This document shows, piece by piece, positions 14,803 to 24,410 of a stretch of 64,000 bases of DNA (position 1 is its first letter; every line of letters begins with the position of its first letter). Position numbers and translations under genes: made by a program. The DNA is from Clostridia bacterium (GTDB taxonomy: Bacteria > Bacillota > Clostridia > TANB77 > CAG-508), in the NCBI GenBank assembly GCA_017430135.1, contig JAFRNM010000004.1, positions 133,499-197,498 on the forward strand, written 5' to 3'. Below the pieces are notes generated by a model. It made no database searches. It was not told the DNA's origin and saw only the letters and a program-made list of their open reading frames with translations.

Positions 14803-16689
14803 ATGAAAAATATAATAAAAAATGAGCGAGGCGTAACCCTTGTGTCGCTTGCAGTTGCAATAATTATACTTGGAATTATTACAACATTGCTACTTTATAA
14901 TGTAAAAGACACAAAAGATATAGAGCGTGTTTCAAATATGTATATAGACATAGAAGGAATAAGTGACAGAATATCAAATTATTATTCAAGATACGGAGCT
15001 TTGCCTGTTACTATAGATGTAACATCAGATCCAATAGTTAGTGGTTGGATTTCAGAACTTCAAAGTGAAAATAATGAAGGCCCACTTGGAGCAAATGACA
15101 CCGGAAAATTCTATGTTATAGATTTGAATGCACTTGAAAACCTATCTTTGAATTATGGTAGTGGTTTTACAAAAATAAATGGTTCAACATTGCCAGAAGA
15201 TAAAGATGTTTACGTAATTAATGAAAATAGCCACAATATTTTTTATTTACATGGAATTAGAGTAAATAACAATGGTGTAATAAAAATGTATTATACAAAT
15301 CAAGAAAAAGATACGGAAGTTGTTAGTACTAAATATGTTGACCAAATTAAAATTCCAGACGGATTTATTTTTAAAAGCGGAAATACAAAAAATGATTTAA
15401 AGATTGAAAAGGTTGTAACTGGTGGAACAAATATTGAATACACTTGGGCAAACACAGCAGATAATGTATATACAATGACAAAAATAGAAAATGATAATAA
15501 TGTTGAATATCATTTAAAATCAGGAGATACCTTTGATTCTAAAATACTATTTGATACAACAAATGGGCAAAATGCAGAAGACTTAATTCAAAGTGCAAAA
15601 GAATTTGGTGGATTCTATTACGCCCAAGGAAGTAATGCAGATACAATTAATGTATATTATTTTTCAGTAGCAGAAGATGATAACTGGGGAATACCTTATA
15701 AAGCAACAGCAACTTATACAGATAAAAACGGAGACAAGGCATATATTCCAGCAGGATTTAAAATAAGCAAACTATCAAGTTTAAATACTATAAATAAAGG
15801 ATTAGTAATAAAAAATGATACAACACAAGACGAATATGTTTGGATAGATGTACCAGACAATGTTCTAGCAAATGCAAGAACACTAGAAGAAATAGAAAAA
15901 GCATTAAAAGATTATACAAAAGATTATAGAGAAGAAGGGTATGACGATACTTATCCGGAAGGATTAGTGATGACAAATGACCCTAATAAAAATAATATGG
16001 TTGTGTATAATGATTTAAAAAATAAAATGTTACAAAGTATAAAACAAAATGGTGGATTTTATATAGGAAGATATGAAGCAGGGAATGGGACAAATAATGT
16101 TATTGTAAGTCAAAAAAATAAACCACCATGTTGGTTTAAAACAATAAGTCAAGCACAAGAGTTGGCTGATGATGGAACTAATAATTATTATAATACGAGC
16201 TTAATGTTTGGGATACAATGGGATTTGATTTGTAAATTTATAGAAGAAAGTGGTGCAAAATCTTATGCAGAAATAACAGAAAATAGTACACTATGGGGAA
16301 ATTATAGTAATTCTAATATAGAATTTACAAATGAAGTTGGAGAAATGTTTATTTATGGTGGAAGCAGAAATTGGGAAAATATAAATGGTTATGATAAAAC
16401 TAGTGGAACGAAAATTGCGTATACTACTGGAGTTACAACTAGAAACATGGTTTTAAATATTTTTGATTTAGCGGGAAATGTGTGGGAATATACACTTGAA
16501 GGCAATAATAATAATTGTGTTCTTAGAGGTGGAGGTTATCAAAATGATGGAAATAATAATGCTGCTATGGCTAAACATCGTAGTTATCGTATTGGTGCCC
16601 AATATACAGACTTCGGCTTCCGTGTAACCTTATTCCAAACTCCAGCAACATCATCAACAGAAGCACCATCTGCACAAATAAATAATTAA
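14803..16689 (+). CDS. Prepilin-like protein with C-terminal FGE-sulfatase/C-type-lectin-fold domain
   Basis: The 628-aa protein begins with a type IV prepilin signal (NERGVTLVSLAVAIIILGII: cleavage after Gly, then a hydrophobic helix), so it is probably processed and surface-exposed. Residues 60-330 are unrecognised, beta-rich sequence. From about 420 the protein reads GGFYIGRYEAGNG, DLAGNVWEYT, LRGGGY and ends GFRV, the hallmarks of the formylglycine-generating-enzyme/CLec fold. The Asn-rich stretch before GFRV (GYQNDGNNNAAMAKHRSYR) has the position and look of variable regions of diversity-generating retroelements, but no reverse transcriptase or template repeat is in the window. GGAAAGGA precedes the ATG. 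Confidence 0.8.
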   Translation: MKNIIKNERGVTLVSLAVAIIILGIITTLLLYNVKDTKDIERVSNMYIDIEGISDRISNYYSRYGALPVTIDVTSDPIVSGWISELQSENNEGPLGANDTGKFYVIDLNALENLSLNYGSGFTKINGSTLPEDKDVYVINENSHNIFYLHGIRVNNNGVIKMYYTNQEKDTEVVSTKYVDQIKIPDGFIFKSGNTKNDLKIEKVVTGGTNIEYTWANTADNVYTMTKIENDNNVEYHLKSGDTFDSKILFDTTNGQNAEDLIQSAKEFGGFYYAQGSNADTINVYYFSVAEDDNWGIPYKATATYTDKNGDKAYIPAGFKISKLSSLNTINKGLVIKNDTTQDEYVWIDVPDNVLANARTLEEIEKALKDYTKDYREEGYDDTYPEGLVMTNDPNKNNMVVYNDLKNKMLQSIKQNGGFYIGRYEAGNGTNNVIVSQKNKPPCWFKTISQAQELADDGTNNYYNTSLMFGIQWDLICKFIEESGAKSYAEITENSTLWGNYSNSNIEFTNEVGEMFIYGGSRNWENINGYDKTSGTKIAYTTGVTTRNMVLNIFDLAGNVWEYTLEGNNNNCVLRGGGYQNDGNNNAAMAKHRSYRIGAQYTDFGFRVTLFQTPATSSTEAPSAQINN

Positions 16690-16691
16690 TA

Positions 16692-16723
16692 AAAAATTGC
16701 GTGTTATACACGCAATTTTTTTA
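16692..16723. terminator. Bidirectional terminator between convergent genes
   Basis: The perfect stem AAAAATTGCGTG/CACGCAATTTTT has A and T runs on both sides. It overlaps the last codons and stop of the minus-strand HD-GYP gene. Confidence 0.9.
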
Positions 16724-17666
16724 TTATTTTCATTTCATTATACAAATTATCAACTTGAGCTTTTCTTGTTGAATATGCTTGCTTATATTCTTCTAAAAGT
16801 TGTTTATAATTATCTACAGTTTCTTCGCCTTTTAAATAAAGTTTCATTCCTTCTAAAAAGTAATTTTTCTTTTTTTCATTTGTTGCTTTCTCACGTTTTA
16901 TATCATATTTTTCAACTTCATGTAATCTGTCAATTTCAGCTTTTAAATCATCAACATAAGATTGTCTGCAGGTTATTTCATAGCCAATATCATCTACAAC
17001 TACTTTGAATAAAACTCTAACTATAGCGGGATTAATTTTTCCCATTTTTGCTAAATCTTTCATTTCAGATAAAGCTACAGATTTTTTTTCTTCTTTATAT
17101 CTAGATTTGGCGTTTGGTTGAGAATTTTCTATTAAAATTTTTAAAGTATCTGAAATTCCAATGTGGGTTTTATATTGACGTTTACTAACAATTGCATCAA
17201 ATTCGTCTGCAACAGTAACTATTTGAATTTCATAAGGGATTTCCTTTTTTGTTAGACCTTCTGGGTATCCTGATCCGTTTAGTGCTTCATGATGAGATAG
17301 AGCGAAGTGGGCATATGGTCTTAATTTGGGGTCCTTATTAAGCATATTGTAACCAATAGTAGTATGAGTTTTCATTATCTCATATTCTTCATCAGTTAGT
17401 TTTCCAGGTTTTTGCAATACTTCTGCTGGAATATATAGTTTTCCTACATCATGTAGAAATGCACCAATAGTGCAATATTCTGTAAATCCTTTATTACAAT
17501 GTAAATATTCGCATAATCTACAGGTAACACTTGCAACATTTTCGCAGTGCTTTCTTGTAAAAACATCTAATGTATCTAACATGTTCAATTGATATCTCAT
17601 TTTTTCGTCTAAATTGTAAGACTTTAAACTTGTTTTATCATAAAAATCAAAAACTTCATTTTTCAT
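16704..17666 (-). CDS. HD-GYP-type phosphodiesterase, probable c-di-GMP hydrolase
   Basis: The 320-aa protein carries an HD hydrolase core from about residue 35 to 185. CENVASVTCRLCEY supplies the first His-like helix, AFLHDVGKLYIP is the HD motif, THTTIGY and SHHEALNGSGYPEGL the HHE and GYP motifs, and TVADEFDAI the distal Asp. A coiled helical C-terminus (about 240-320) follows. It has no receiver or membrane domain. HD-GYP proteins cleave cyclic dinucleotides, but metal-dependent activity on another substrate is possible. It converges on the prepilin gene. Confidence 0.85.
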   Translation of the reverse strand: MKNEVFDFYDKTSLKSYNLDEKMRYQLNMLDTLDVFTRKHCENVASVTCRLCEYLHCNKGFTEYCTIGAFLHDVGKLYIPAEVLQKPGKLTDEEYEIMKTHTTIGYNMLNKDPKLRPYAHFALSHHEALNGSGYPEGLTKKEIPYEIQIVTVADEFDAIVSKRQYKTHIGISDTLKILIENSQPNAKSRYKEEKKSVALSEMKDLAKMGKINPAIVRVLFKVVVDDIGYEITCRQSYVDDLKAEIDRLHEVEKYDIKREKATNEKKKNYFLEGMKLYLKGEETVDNYKQLLEEYKQAYSTRKAQVDNLYNEMKIIKKLRV

Positions 17667-17718
17667 TTGCTTTTCTCCTCATTTTTATAATAGCATTAAA
17701 AAATAAATTCTGCAAGGG

Positions 17719-17884
17719 CAAAATATAATAATTTTCATTTTTTCGAATGCGACCAGAGCAGTTATAGAAATTGTTTAAAAAGCTCTTAAAGGGTCCTGAA
17801 TTCGGGGGGTGTTAAGAGCTTTTTTTACAATTTCTTAACATCGTCGTCGGGTAGCCGAGAAAAAATTAAAATTATTATATTTTG
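17719..17884. repeat. Palindromic intergenic element B
   Basis: AT-rich arms (CAAAATATAATAATTTT and complement, one mismatch) enclose a core at 17744-17859. The core contains a nested hairpin with AAAGCTCTTAA/TTAAGAGCTTT and the ends CGAATGCGACCAGAGCAG and GGGTAGCCGAG. This core is a near-identical reverse complement of element C at 52288-52408. It fills most of the gene-free stretch 17667-17980. Confidence 0.9.
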
Positions 17885-17918
17885 ACTATAAAAAATTATT
17901 ATATTTGTCTTAAAACAA

Positions 17919-17947
17919 TTGAAAAATGGTTGAATATGTGATAATAT
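17919..17947 (+). promoter_or_regulatory. Probable aspS promoter
   Basis: TTGAAA (17919-17924), a 17-nt spacer and TAATAT (17942-17947), 34 nt before the aspS start. Confidence 0.5.
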
Positions 17948-17980
17948 ATACAAAGTAAAAATGAAGAGAGGAAGAGAGCA

Positions 17981-19726
17981 ATGTACAGAACAAAAACATG
18001 TGGAGAATTAAATATTAAAAACGTTGGAGAAGAAGTTGAACTAGCTGGATGGATTCAAAAAATAAGAAACCTAGGTGGAATGATTTTTATAGATTTACGT
18101 GATGAATTTGGAATTACTCAAATTGTTATAAATGATGAAAAAATGCAAGAGATTGCAAAAGACTATAATACAGAAAGCTGTATCCACATAAAAGGAAAAA
18201 TTGTGGAAAGAAGTAATAAAAACTTGAAAATTCCAACAGGAGAAATAGAAGTTGTAGCAAGTGAAATAGAAGTTTTAGGAAAATGTAAAACTGTACTTCC
18301 ATTTGAAATAAACACTGACCAAGAGGTTAGAGAAGATTTAAGACTTGAATATAGATTTTTAGATTTAAGAAATGAAAAATTACACAATAATATTTTACTT
18401 CGTTCTAAAATTTTAAAAACTTTTAGAGATAAAATGGATGAATTAGGGTTTACAGAGATTCAAACACCAATACTTGCAAATTCATCTCCAGAGGGAGCAA
18501 GGGACTATTTAGTACCTAGTAGATTAAATCCTGGTGAGTTTTATGCTTTGCCTCAAGCACCACAACAATTTAAACAATTATTAATGGTGGGAGGATTTAA
18601 TAAATACTACCAAATAGCTCCATGTTTTAGAGATGAAGATCCAAGAGCAGACAGAGCTCCAGGTGAATTCTATCAATTAGACTTTGAAATGAGTTTTGCA
18701 ACACAAGAAGACGTATTTGGCGTAATAGAAAATGTAGTACCTTTTACATTTGAAAAATTCACAAATTACAAAGTAGATAAAGGACCATTTGTACGTATTC
18801 CATATAGAGAAGCCATGGAAAAATATGGAATTGATAAACCTGATTTAAGAAATCCATTAATAATTCAAGATGTAACAAAATGCTTTGAAAATTCAGAATT
18901 TAAAGCTTTTGAAGGAAAAACAATAAAAGCTATAGTTGTTCCAAATGGGGCAGAACAAGGAAGAAAATTCTTCGATAAAATGGGCGAATATGCTGTAACA
19001 GAAGAGGTTGGAGCAAAAGGTTTAGCTTGGGTAAAATTTGAACAAGATGGAACAGTTGCAGGAGGAATAGCTAAATTTATTACAGATGAAATAAAAGAAC
19101 AACTAGAAAAAGAATATGGAGTAAAACCAAATTCAGCAATATTCTTTATTGCAGATGAGTTTGCAAAGGCTCAAAAAATAGCAGGTTTAGTTAGAATTGA
19201 ACTTGGTAAGAGGTTAGATTTATTAGAAAAAGATGTATTCAGATTCTGCTTTATAGTTGATTTCCCAATGTATGAGCTATCAGATGAAGGAACAATAGAC
19301 TTCAACCATAATCCATTCTCAATGCCACAAGGTGGAATGAAAGCTTTAGAAACACAAGATCCATTAGATATAGTTGCATATCAATTTGACTTAGTATGTA
19401 ATGGTTATGAAATGGCATCTGGTGCTGTAAGAAACCATGATCCAGAAATAATGGTAAAAGCTTTTGAAATAGCAGGATATAATGAAGAAGATGTAAAGAA
19501 TAGATTTGGTGCATTATACAATGCTTTCCAATATGGAACACCACCACATGCTGGAGCTGCTCCTGGAATTGATAGAATGGTAATGCTAATTGCTGATTCA
19601 ACAAATATTAGAGAAGTAATAGCATTTCCAAAAAATAAAAGAGCAAGAGACTTGCTTATGAGAGCACCTTCTAGGGTAACAGAAGAACAATTAAAAGATG
19701 TTCACATTAAATTAAGAGAAGAATAA
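17981..19726 (+). CDS. aspS: Aspartyl-tRNA synthetase
   Basis: This class II synthetase charges tRNA(Asp). The 581-aa length is typical of the bacterial type. The OB-fold anticodon-binding domain occupies residues 1-105 (VELAGWIQKIRNLGGMIFIDLRD). The catalytic core includes FLDLRN (motif 1 region), CFRDEDPRADRAPGEFYQLD (motif 2) and GAAPGIDRMVML (motif 3). The bacterial GAD insert lies between (about 280-410). GAGAGGAAGAGAG precedes the ATG. It is monocistronic here; the usual partner hisS is absent. Confidence 0.97.
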   Translation: MYRTKTCGELNIKNVGEEVELAGWIQKIRNLGGMIFIDLRDEFGITQIVINDEKMQEIAKDYNTESCIHIKGKIVERSNKNLKIPTGEIEVVASEIEVLGKCKTVLPFEINTDQEVREDLRLEYRFLDLRNEKLHNNILLRSKILKTFRDKMDELGFTEIQTPILANSSPEGARDYLVPSRLNPGEFYALPQAPQQFKQLLMVGGFNKYYQIAPCFRDEDPRADRAPGEFYQLDFEMSFATQEDVFGVIENVVPFTFEKFTNYKVDKGPFVRIPYREAMEKYGIDKPDLRNPLIIQDVTKCFENSEFKAFEGKTIKAIVVPNGAEQGRKFFDKMGEYAVTEEVGAKGLAWVKFEQDGTVAGGIAKFITDEIKEQLEKEYGVKPNSAIFFIADEFAKAQKIAGLVRIELGKRLDLLEKDVFRFCFIVDFPMYELSDEGTIDFNHNPFSMPQGGMKALETQDPLDIVAYQFDLVCNGYEMASGAVRNHDPEIMVKAFEIAGYNEEDVKNRFGALYNAFQYGTPPHAGAAPGIDRMVMLIADSTNIREVIAFPKNKRARDLLMRAPSRVTEEQLKDVHIKLREE

Positions 19727-19777
19727 TTATTATCAAAATATAGTAATAATGCTTGTTACAAAAGGAAAAATGTCCGA

Positions 19778-19817
19778 AAATAATTAGAATGATTTAAAGA
19801 AATGATTCTAATTATTA
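19778..19817 (+). promoter_or_regulatory. Leader hairpin upstream of the LRR protein gene
   Basis: AATAATTAGAATGATTT and AAATGATTCTAATTATT form a 17-bp stem with one mismatch. It lies between aspS and the SD of the next gene. A-rich flanks follow rather than a T-run, so a leader or processing hairpin is more likely than a terminator. Confidence 0.6.
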
Positions 19818-19835
19818 AAGGAAAAGGAGAAGGGT

Positions 19836-22355
19836 ATGAGAGATTTAATTGCTCTAATAAAACAATATAAAGAAGAAGGACGAAGTAATGCCGAAATTAG
19901 ACGTTTAACTGAATTAAATTATTATAATGCTGAAGATTTCACTGAAATAACTGAAGATGGTGAATTGATAATAGCTGATGGTATTACTTCTATATCTCAA
20001 ACTTTTGCGCATAGAGAGTATGATAGTCATGGGAATCTAGAATTTTATCCAGATAATAATAAAACAATAAAAAGAATAAAAGTTCCAGATAGTGTAAAAG
20101 ATATTATGCATGATGCTTTTGCCTCACTACATGCGTTGGAAGAAGTAGTATTGCCTGAAGATCTTAAATACATAGGAGAGAATGCATTTGCAAATTGTGA
20201 AAAATTAAAAAAAATAAATATTCCAGAAGCTGTAACTACAATAGGCCCAAAAGCTTTCTTGAAATGTCAGGGATTAGAAGAAGTTATAATGAATGAAGGA
20301 ATAGAAAAAATAGGAGAGAAAGCATTTGCAAATTGTGAAAACTTAAAAAGAATTAACATTCCAGAAACTGTAAATAAAATGGGTTCAGAAGCATTTGCGA
20401 ATTGCTATGAATTAGAAGAAATAAATATTCCTTCAGCTCTTACGACAATAAAATCAAAAACATTTGCAGGTTGTCGTAAACTAGAAAATGTAGTATTTCA
20501 GGAAGGGCTTGAGACAATAGAAGAAAATGCATTTTTAAATTGTGCAAACTTAAAAAATATCAATTTTCCAGAAAGTTTAGAAAAAGAAGAGGATGCATTT
20601 ATTGGTTGTAAAGAAGAATTAACAAGCACAATTCCTTCTAGGTTAAAAATGGATGAAAATGGTGTAATTACAAATTTTTTTGCAGAAGATATTCATGATG
20701 GCGTTTATACAATTCCTAAAGGGGCAAAAAGAATTGCTTCACTAAAAGGAATAAATAAGTATGTGGGCGACATAGAAGAAATTGTAATGCCAGACGGATT
20801 AAGAGCTATAGATGATGGGGTCATTCGTGGTTTATATAATATGAAAAAAATGGTTATGCCAGACTCAGTTGTTGAATTAGGAGATGGAAACTTTGCTGAC
20901 TGTTATTTGTTGGAGAAGGTAAGGCTTTCAAGAAATCTTAAAACTATTACATCAGAAGTTCGTGCTGATTTGGCTGAATCCAATGTCACATGTTTAATAA
21001 TACCAGATTCAACCCAATTAATAAAATCTAAACCTCAATTTATTAAAAGTGGAAGAAATGTTGACGGCTTTTTTAACCCAAAATATAATTTTGATAGAAT
21101 TTATTATGATAATAATGAACAGCTTGATAATAGTTATTATATACAAGGCGGTGGTTCATCAACATATATTAAAACAGATAAACATGAGACTACAAAGTGC
21201 TTTAAATATGAGGACAAAAGGGAAGAAAATACTGAAAAAAACAAGGATGAAAATAGACAAATATGTATGTCAGATATCAAAGATTTAGATAAAATAACAC
21301 GATTGAATATATCATCCTCGAATATAAGAAAAATAGGACCATTTGCTGTTTCACAATGTCCAAATTTAGAAGAAGTATTTATTGAAGAAGGAGTAACTGA
21401 AATTGGTCCAGGGGCTTTTGCTGAATGTGAAAATCTTAAAAGAATTTATTTGCCTAAAAACATAAAAGAAATTTCAGATTTTGCTTTTTATGATTGCCCA
21501 AGCCTAGAAGAAATAATAATTGATGGCAAAAGTGTAAAAATAGGTGACTTTGCTTTCACAAAGTGTAGTTCATTAGAAAGAGCTGTTTTACCGGAAAGAG
21601 TTTCTAGTGTGGGGAAAAGTTCTTTTTATGGTTGCAAAAATCTTAAATACACAGCTGGAATGGAAAATGTAGATATAATAGATCAAATGGCTTTTGCAGG
21701 ATGTGAACAATTAAAAATATCTATTCCTAATAAAATTAAAGAAATTGGAGATTTTGCATATGCAGAAGCAGGATTTAAAAACTGGGATATTCCTAATGTT
21801 GAAGGGGATGCTTTAAAGGATTATCATTTTAATGAAACAATGGTTATAGTTCCTTCTAATTGTGAAAAAATCGGGAAATATGCTTTTAGAAATTGTAAAG
21901 GAATAAAGATGGTACATTTTAATGAAGGAAGCAAATTGACTGAAATAAAAGAGGGAACATTTGAAAATTGCAATTTGATTTCAGTTTTGGATTTTCCAGA
22001 GGGGATGAACCTAATAGGAAATAAAGCTTTTAAAAATTGCAAAGGAGTGGAGGAAGTTTATTTTCCAGAATCTATTCAAGAAATTGGAAATGAAGCTTTT
22101 TTAGGGTGCAAAAGTCTAGAAAAGGCAATAGTTAAAGGACATAAAAAAGGTGAACAAATTGCTATGGGGAACAGCTTTGAAGGGTGCAATAATTTGCAAA
22201 CAATAAACTTTTCTAATTTAGAATTTGAAACGAAAATGATAGGTGGAGAATATTGTGATGTAGCAAGAAAAGGAGGAACGCAAAATAAAGGACCGAAAAA
22301 ATTCTCAATAGATAGTATAATAAAAGCTATTGAAAATAGAGGAATGGAGAGATAA
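19836..22355 (+). CDS. BspA-type leucine-rich repeat (LRR_5) protein, no signal peptide
   Basis: The 839-aa protein is built from repeats of about 23 residues of the LRR_5/BspA class (IGENAFANCEKLKKINIPEA, IGEKAFANCENLKRINIPET and similar). There are two blocks, about 90-290 and 500-800, separated by a less regular segment. The N-terminus (MRDLIALIKQYKEEGRSNAE) looks like a small helical domain and there is no signal peptide, LPxTG or membrane anchor, so it should be cytoplasmic. Such repeats usually mediate protein or surface binding; the partner is unknown. AAGGAGAAGG lies before the ATG. A palindromic terminator follows. Confidence 0.88.
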   Translation: MRDLIALIKQYKEEGRSNAEIRRLTELNYYNAEDFTEITEDGELIIADGITSISQTFAHREYDSHGNLEFYPDNNKTIKRIKVPDSVKDIMHDAFASLHALEEVVLPEDLKYIGENAFANCEKLKKINIPEAVTTIGPKAFLKCQGLEEVIMNEGIEKIGEKAFANCENLKRINIPETVNKMGSEAFANCYELEEINIPSALTTIKSKTFAGCRKLENVVFQEGLETIEENAFLNCANLKNINFPESLEKEEDAFIGCKEELTSTIPSRLKMDENGVITNFFAEDIHDGVYTIPKGAKRIASLKGINKYVGDIEEIVMPDGLRAIDDGVIRGLYNMKKMVMPDSVVELGDGNFADCYLLEKVRLSRNLKTITSEVRADLAESNVTCLIIPDSTQLIKSKPQFIKSGRNVDGFFNPKYNFDRIYYDNNEQLDNSYYIQGGGSSTYIKTDKHETTKCFKYEDKREENTEKNKDENRQICMSDIKDLDKITRLNISSSNIRKIGPFAVSQCPNLEEVFIEEGVTEIGPGAFAECENLKRIYLPKNIKEISDFAFYDCPSLEEIIIDGKSVKIGDFAFTKCSSLERAVLPERVSSVGKSSFYGCKNLKYTAGMENVDIIDQMAFAGCEQLKISIPNKIKEIGDFAYAEAGFKNWDIPNVEGDALKDYHFNETMVIVPSNCEKIGKYAFRNCKGIKMVHFNEGSKLTEIKEGTFENCNLISVLDFPEGMNLIGNKAFKNCKGVEEVYFPESIQEIGNEAFLGCKSLEKAIVKGHKKGEQIAMGNSFEGCNNLQTINFSNLEFETKMIGGEYCDVARKGGTQNKGPKKFSIDSIIKAIENRGMER

Positions 22356-22360
22356 AAACA

Positions 22361-22396
22361 AAAAATGCAAAAGTTTAAACTTTTGCATTTTATTTT
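22361..22396. terminator. Bidirectional terminator
   Basis: The perfect palindrome AAAATGCAAAAGTTT/AAACTTTTGCATTTT lies between the convergent LRR and transglycosylase genes. Confidence 0.9.
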
Positions 22397-22397
22397 T

Positions 22398-23111
22398 CTA
22401 TTGTGAAACACTTTGGTTTAAAACATCGCTTTTGTCACTTTCAGATATATAACCGTATTTCACCATTGCATTTAAAACTTGCTTTTGTCTTTGTTTTGCA
22501 AGTTCTGGATTAACTGTTGGCGCGTAAATTGAAGGAGCATTTGGAACTCCAGCAAGCATTGATGCTTCATATAGTGTTAAATCTTTTGGCTCTTTATTAT
22601 AATATCCTTTACTTGCATCATAAATTCCATAATAACCATCACCGAAATAAGCAGTATTTACATATATTGCAAAAATCTCATTTTTTGAATAATTTTTCTC
22701 TAGATCAGATGCTCCAAAAACTTCACCTAGCTTTCTAGAAAGAGTACGCTCTTGGCTAAAAAATACATTTTTGGCAACTTGTTGTGTTATTGTGCTTCCA
22801 CCTTGTTCAAATTCGCCTTCCTTAAGATTTGTGAAAACCGCTCTAATTATAGATAAATAATCAACTGCACCATGATCAAAATATCTATGGTCTTCTATTG
22901 CAATAACTGCATTTATGTAATTTTTATTTAAATCATCAAACTTGACAAAATGTTCCTTGCTTGTTATTTCATTTATTCTGTCAAAAAGTGGTTTTTCTTT
23001 GAGAACATTAGAATAACTTCCGTATCCTATAAAAAATAGAATTGAAGCAATAACTAAAATAAAAATTGATACAATTATTATAATTCTTCTAAATATTTTC
23101 AAATAAATCAC
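22398..23111 (-). CDS. mtgA: Monofunctional peptidoglycan glycosyltransferase (GT51)
   Basis: GT51 enzymes polymerise lipid II into glycan strands at the outer face of the membrane. The 237-aa protein has an N-terminal anchor (IIIIVSIFILVIASILFFIGYG) and one GT51 domain with EDHRYFDHG (catalytic Glu), QGGSTITQQVAKN, RKLGEV and NTAYFG. No transpeptidase domain follows, so it is monofunctional rather than a class A PBP. It is transcribed alone and converges on the LRR gene. The symbol is by family analogy. Confidence 0.9.
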   Translation of the reverse strand: MIYLKIFRRIIIIVSIFILVIASILFFIGYGSYSNVLKEKPLFDRINEITSKEHFVKFDDLNKNYINAVIAIEDHRYFDHGAVDYLSIIRAVFTNLKEGEFEQGGSTITQQVAKNVFFSQERTLSRKLGEVFGASDLEKNYSKNEIFAIYVNTAYFGDGYYGIYDASKGYYNKEPKDLTLYEASMLAGVPNAPSIYAPTVNPELAKQRQKQVLNAMVKYGYISESDKSDVLNQSVSQ

Positions 23112-23248
23112 CTCGTTTTCAATAATAATTATATAATAAAATAATTAAAAAGAAAATATAAAATCGTGAATTTATTTAAAAGAGTGGAAATAAAATGTTT
23201 AAAGTGTTATAATATTAAAAATAAATTGAGCTGAAAGGAAGACAGTAA

Positions 23249-24286
23249 ATGACAAAAACTGAAAGAGAATATGTTACAAAGTTGAATTCAGAAATGCCAG
23301 AATTTACAGGAACACCTACAGAAGTAGAAAAGAAAATTGCTATGTATGTTTATCTAAAATTAGGTAAGTCTAAAACTTTTGATGAGAAGTGGTTTTTTGG
23401 GAATAGAGCCGAAAGGCAAAAAATGAGAAAAGTAAATAAAAAAGAAAAGAAAAATACAGATTTAATTATAAAGAAAAGAAAATTAGTGTGTGTTACTCTT
23501 TCGAGTTTGTATGCTAGATTGTTAAAAGATTTTGGACTAAAATGTAAAACAGAAAATTTATATGATCATAATGAGCATTTATCTAATATAATTACATTTA
23601 GTAATGGGGAAAAGATTGCTGTAGATTTACAAAAGGACTTAGAATATATTCAAACTAAAAGTAGAACACAAAACTTTGGGTATATATATAATAATGGATT
23701 TTTGACAGGTAAAAAATTGAGTGATGAAGAACTATTTGAACTCCACAAATCATGCGGTTATGTTGAAAAAGAAGAAGACTACATGGATTCTAAAATAAAG
23801 AATTTTACTAAAAAGGTTGAAGGACTTAAGGCAGACGAAATTTTAGAAAAAATTCTATTTGACAGAAGCTTAAAAGGGTATCAAAAAGATATTGGGTATA
23901 TAGAATTACTTAAACATTATATAAGAATTATCAATAAAGTTGCTCCAAAGATGGATAATGATGGAATATTTCATTGTAATTGTTATAGAAAAGTTCAGGG
24001 CGAAAATGGCAAAGATGAAAAAGATTACATTATGTGTTTTTATTCAATAGTAGGCGATAAAGTAAAGGCGTATTTGTATTCAAACATTGGAAAAAGCTTT
24101 AAGCCAATTGAATTAGAAACATTTGCCAAACTTGAAAAAGACGGTTTATTTATTGGGAAAAATCCTCAAGAAGAAGGAGCTATAGTATTGAGAAAACACA
24201 TTAATAAAGCTGTTGAAGAAAGTATAAAGAGAAAACATATTGAAGATTTTAAAAGAAATTCTTTAAAATATATAGAACGTGAGTAA
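23249..24286 (+). CDS. Hypothetical protein with a possible transglutaminase-like core
   Basis: The 345-aa cytoplasmic protein is not firmly recognised. A candidate papain/transglutaminase-like triad is visible: Cys81 (KLVCVTLSSLYARLLKDFG), His110 (DHNEHLSNIITFSNG) and Asp126 (KIAVDLQKDLEYIQTK). The cysteine starts a helix, His and Asp sit on strands, and the spacing is normal for the fold. The C-terminal 170 residues are unassigned. There is no signal peptide. GAAAGGA precedes the ATG. It could act on a protein or peptide substrate, but this is an inference from pattern only. Confidence 0.6.
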   Translation: MTKTEREYVTKLNSEMPEFTGTPTEVEKKIAMYVYLKLGKSKTFDEKWFFGNRAERQKMRKVNKKEKKNTDLIIKKRKLVCVTLSSLYARLLKDFGLKCKTENLYDHNEHLSNIITFSNGEKIAVDLQKDLEYIQTKSRTQNFGYIYNNGFLTGKKLSDEELFELHKSCGYVEKEEDYMDSKIKNFTKKVEGLKADEILEKILFDRSLKGYQKDIGYIELLKHYIRIINKVAPKMDNDGIFHCNCYRKVQGENGKDEKDYIMCFYSIVGDKVKAYLYSNIGKSFKPIELETFAKLEKDGLFIGKNPQEEGAIVLRKHINKAVEESIKRKHIEDFKRNSLKYIERE

Positions 24287-24318
24287 AAGCATAGTATTTT
24301 TATATTATGCTTTTTTAA
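24286..24318 (+). terminator. Terminator after the 23.2 kb gene
   Basis: AAAAGCATA/TATGCTTTTTT stem with a T-run, starting at the stop codon. Confidence 0.75.
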
Positions 24319-24347
24319 AAAATATAAAACATAATTTCGTAAAAAGA

Positions 24348-24376
24348 TTGACTTTTTTTAAATAAATATATATAAT
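24348..24376 (+). promoter_or_regulatory. ruvA promoter
   Basis: TTGACT (24348-24353), a 17-nt spacer and TATAAT (24371-24376), 35 nt before ruvA. Confidence 0.75.
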
Positions 24377-24410
24377 GACATGGAAATGAAGAAAAAGTGA
24401 GGTAATTAAA

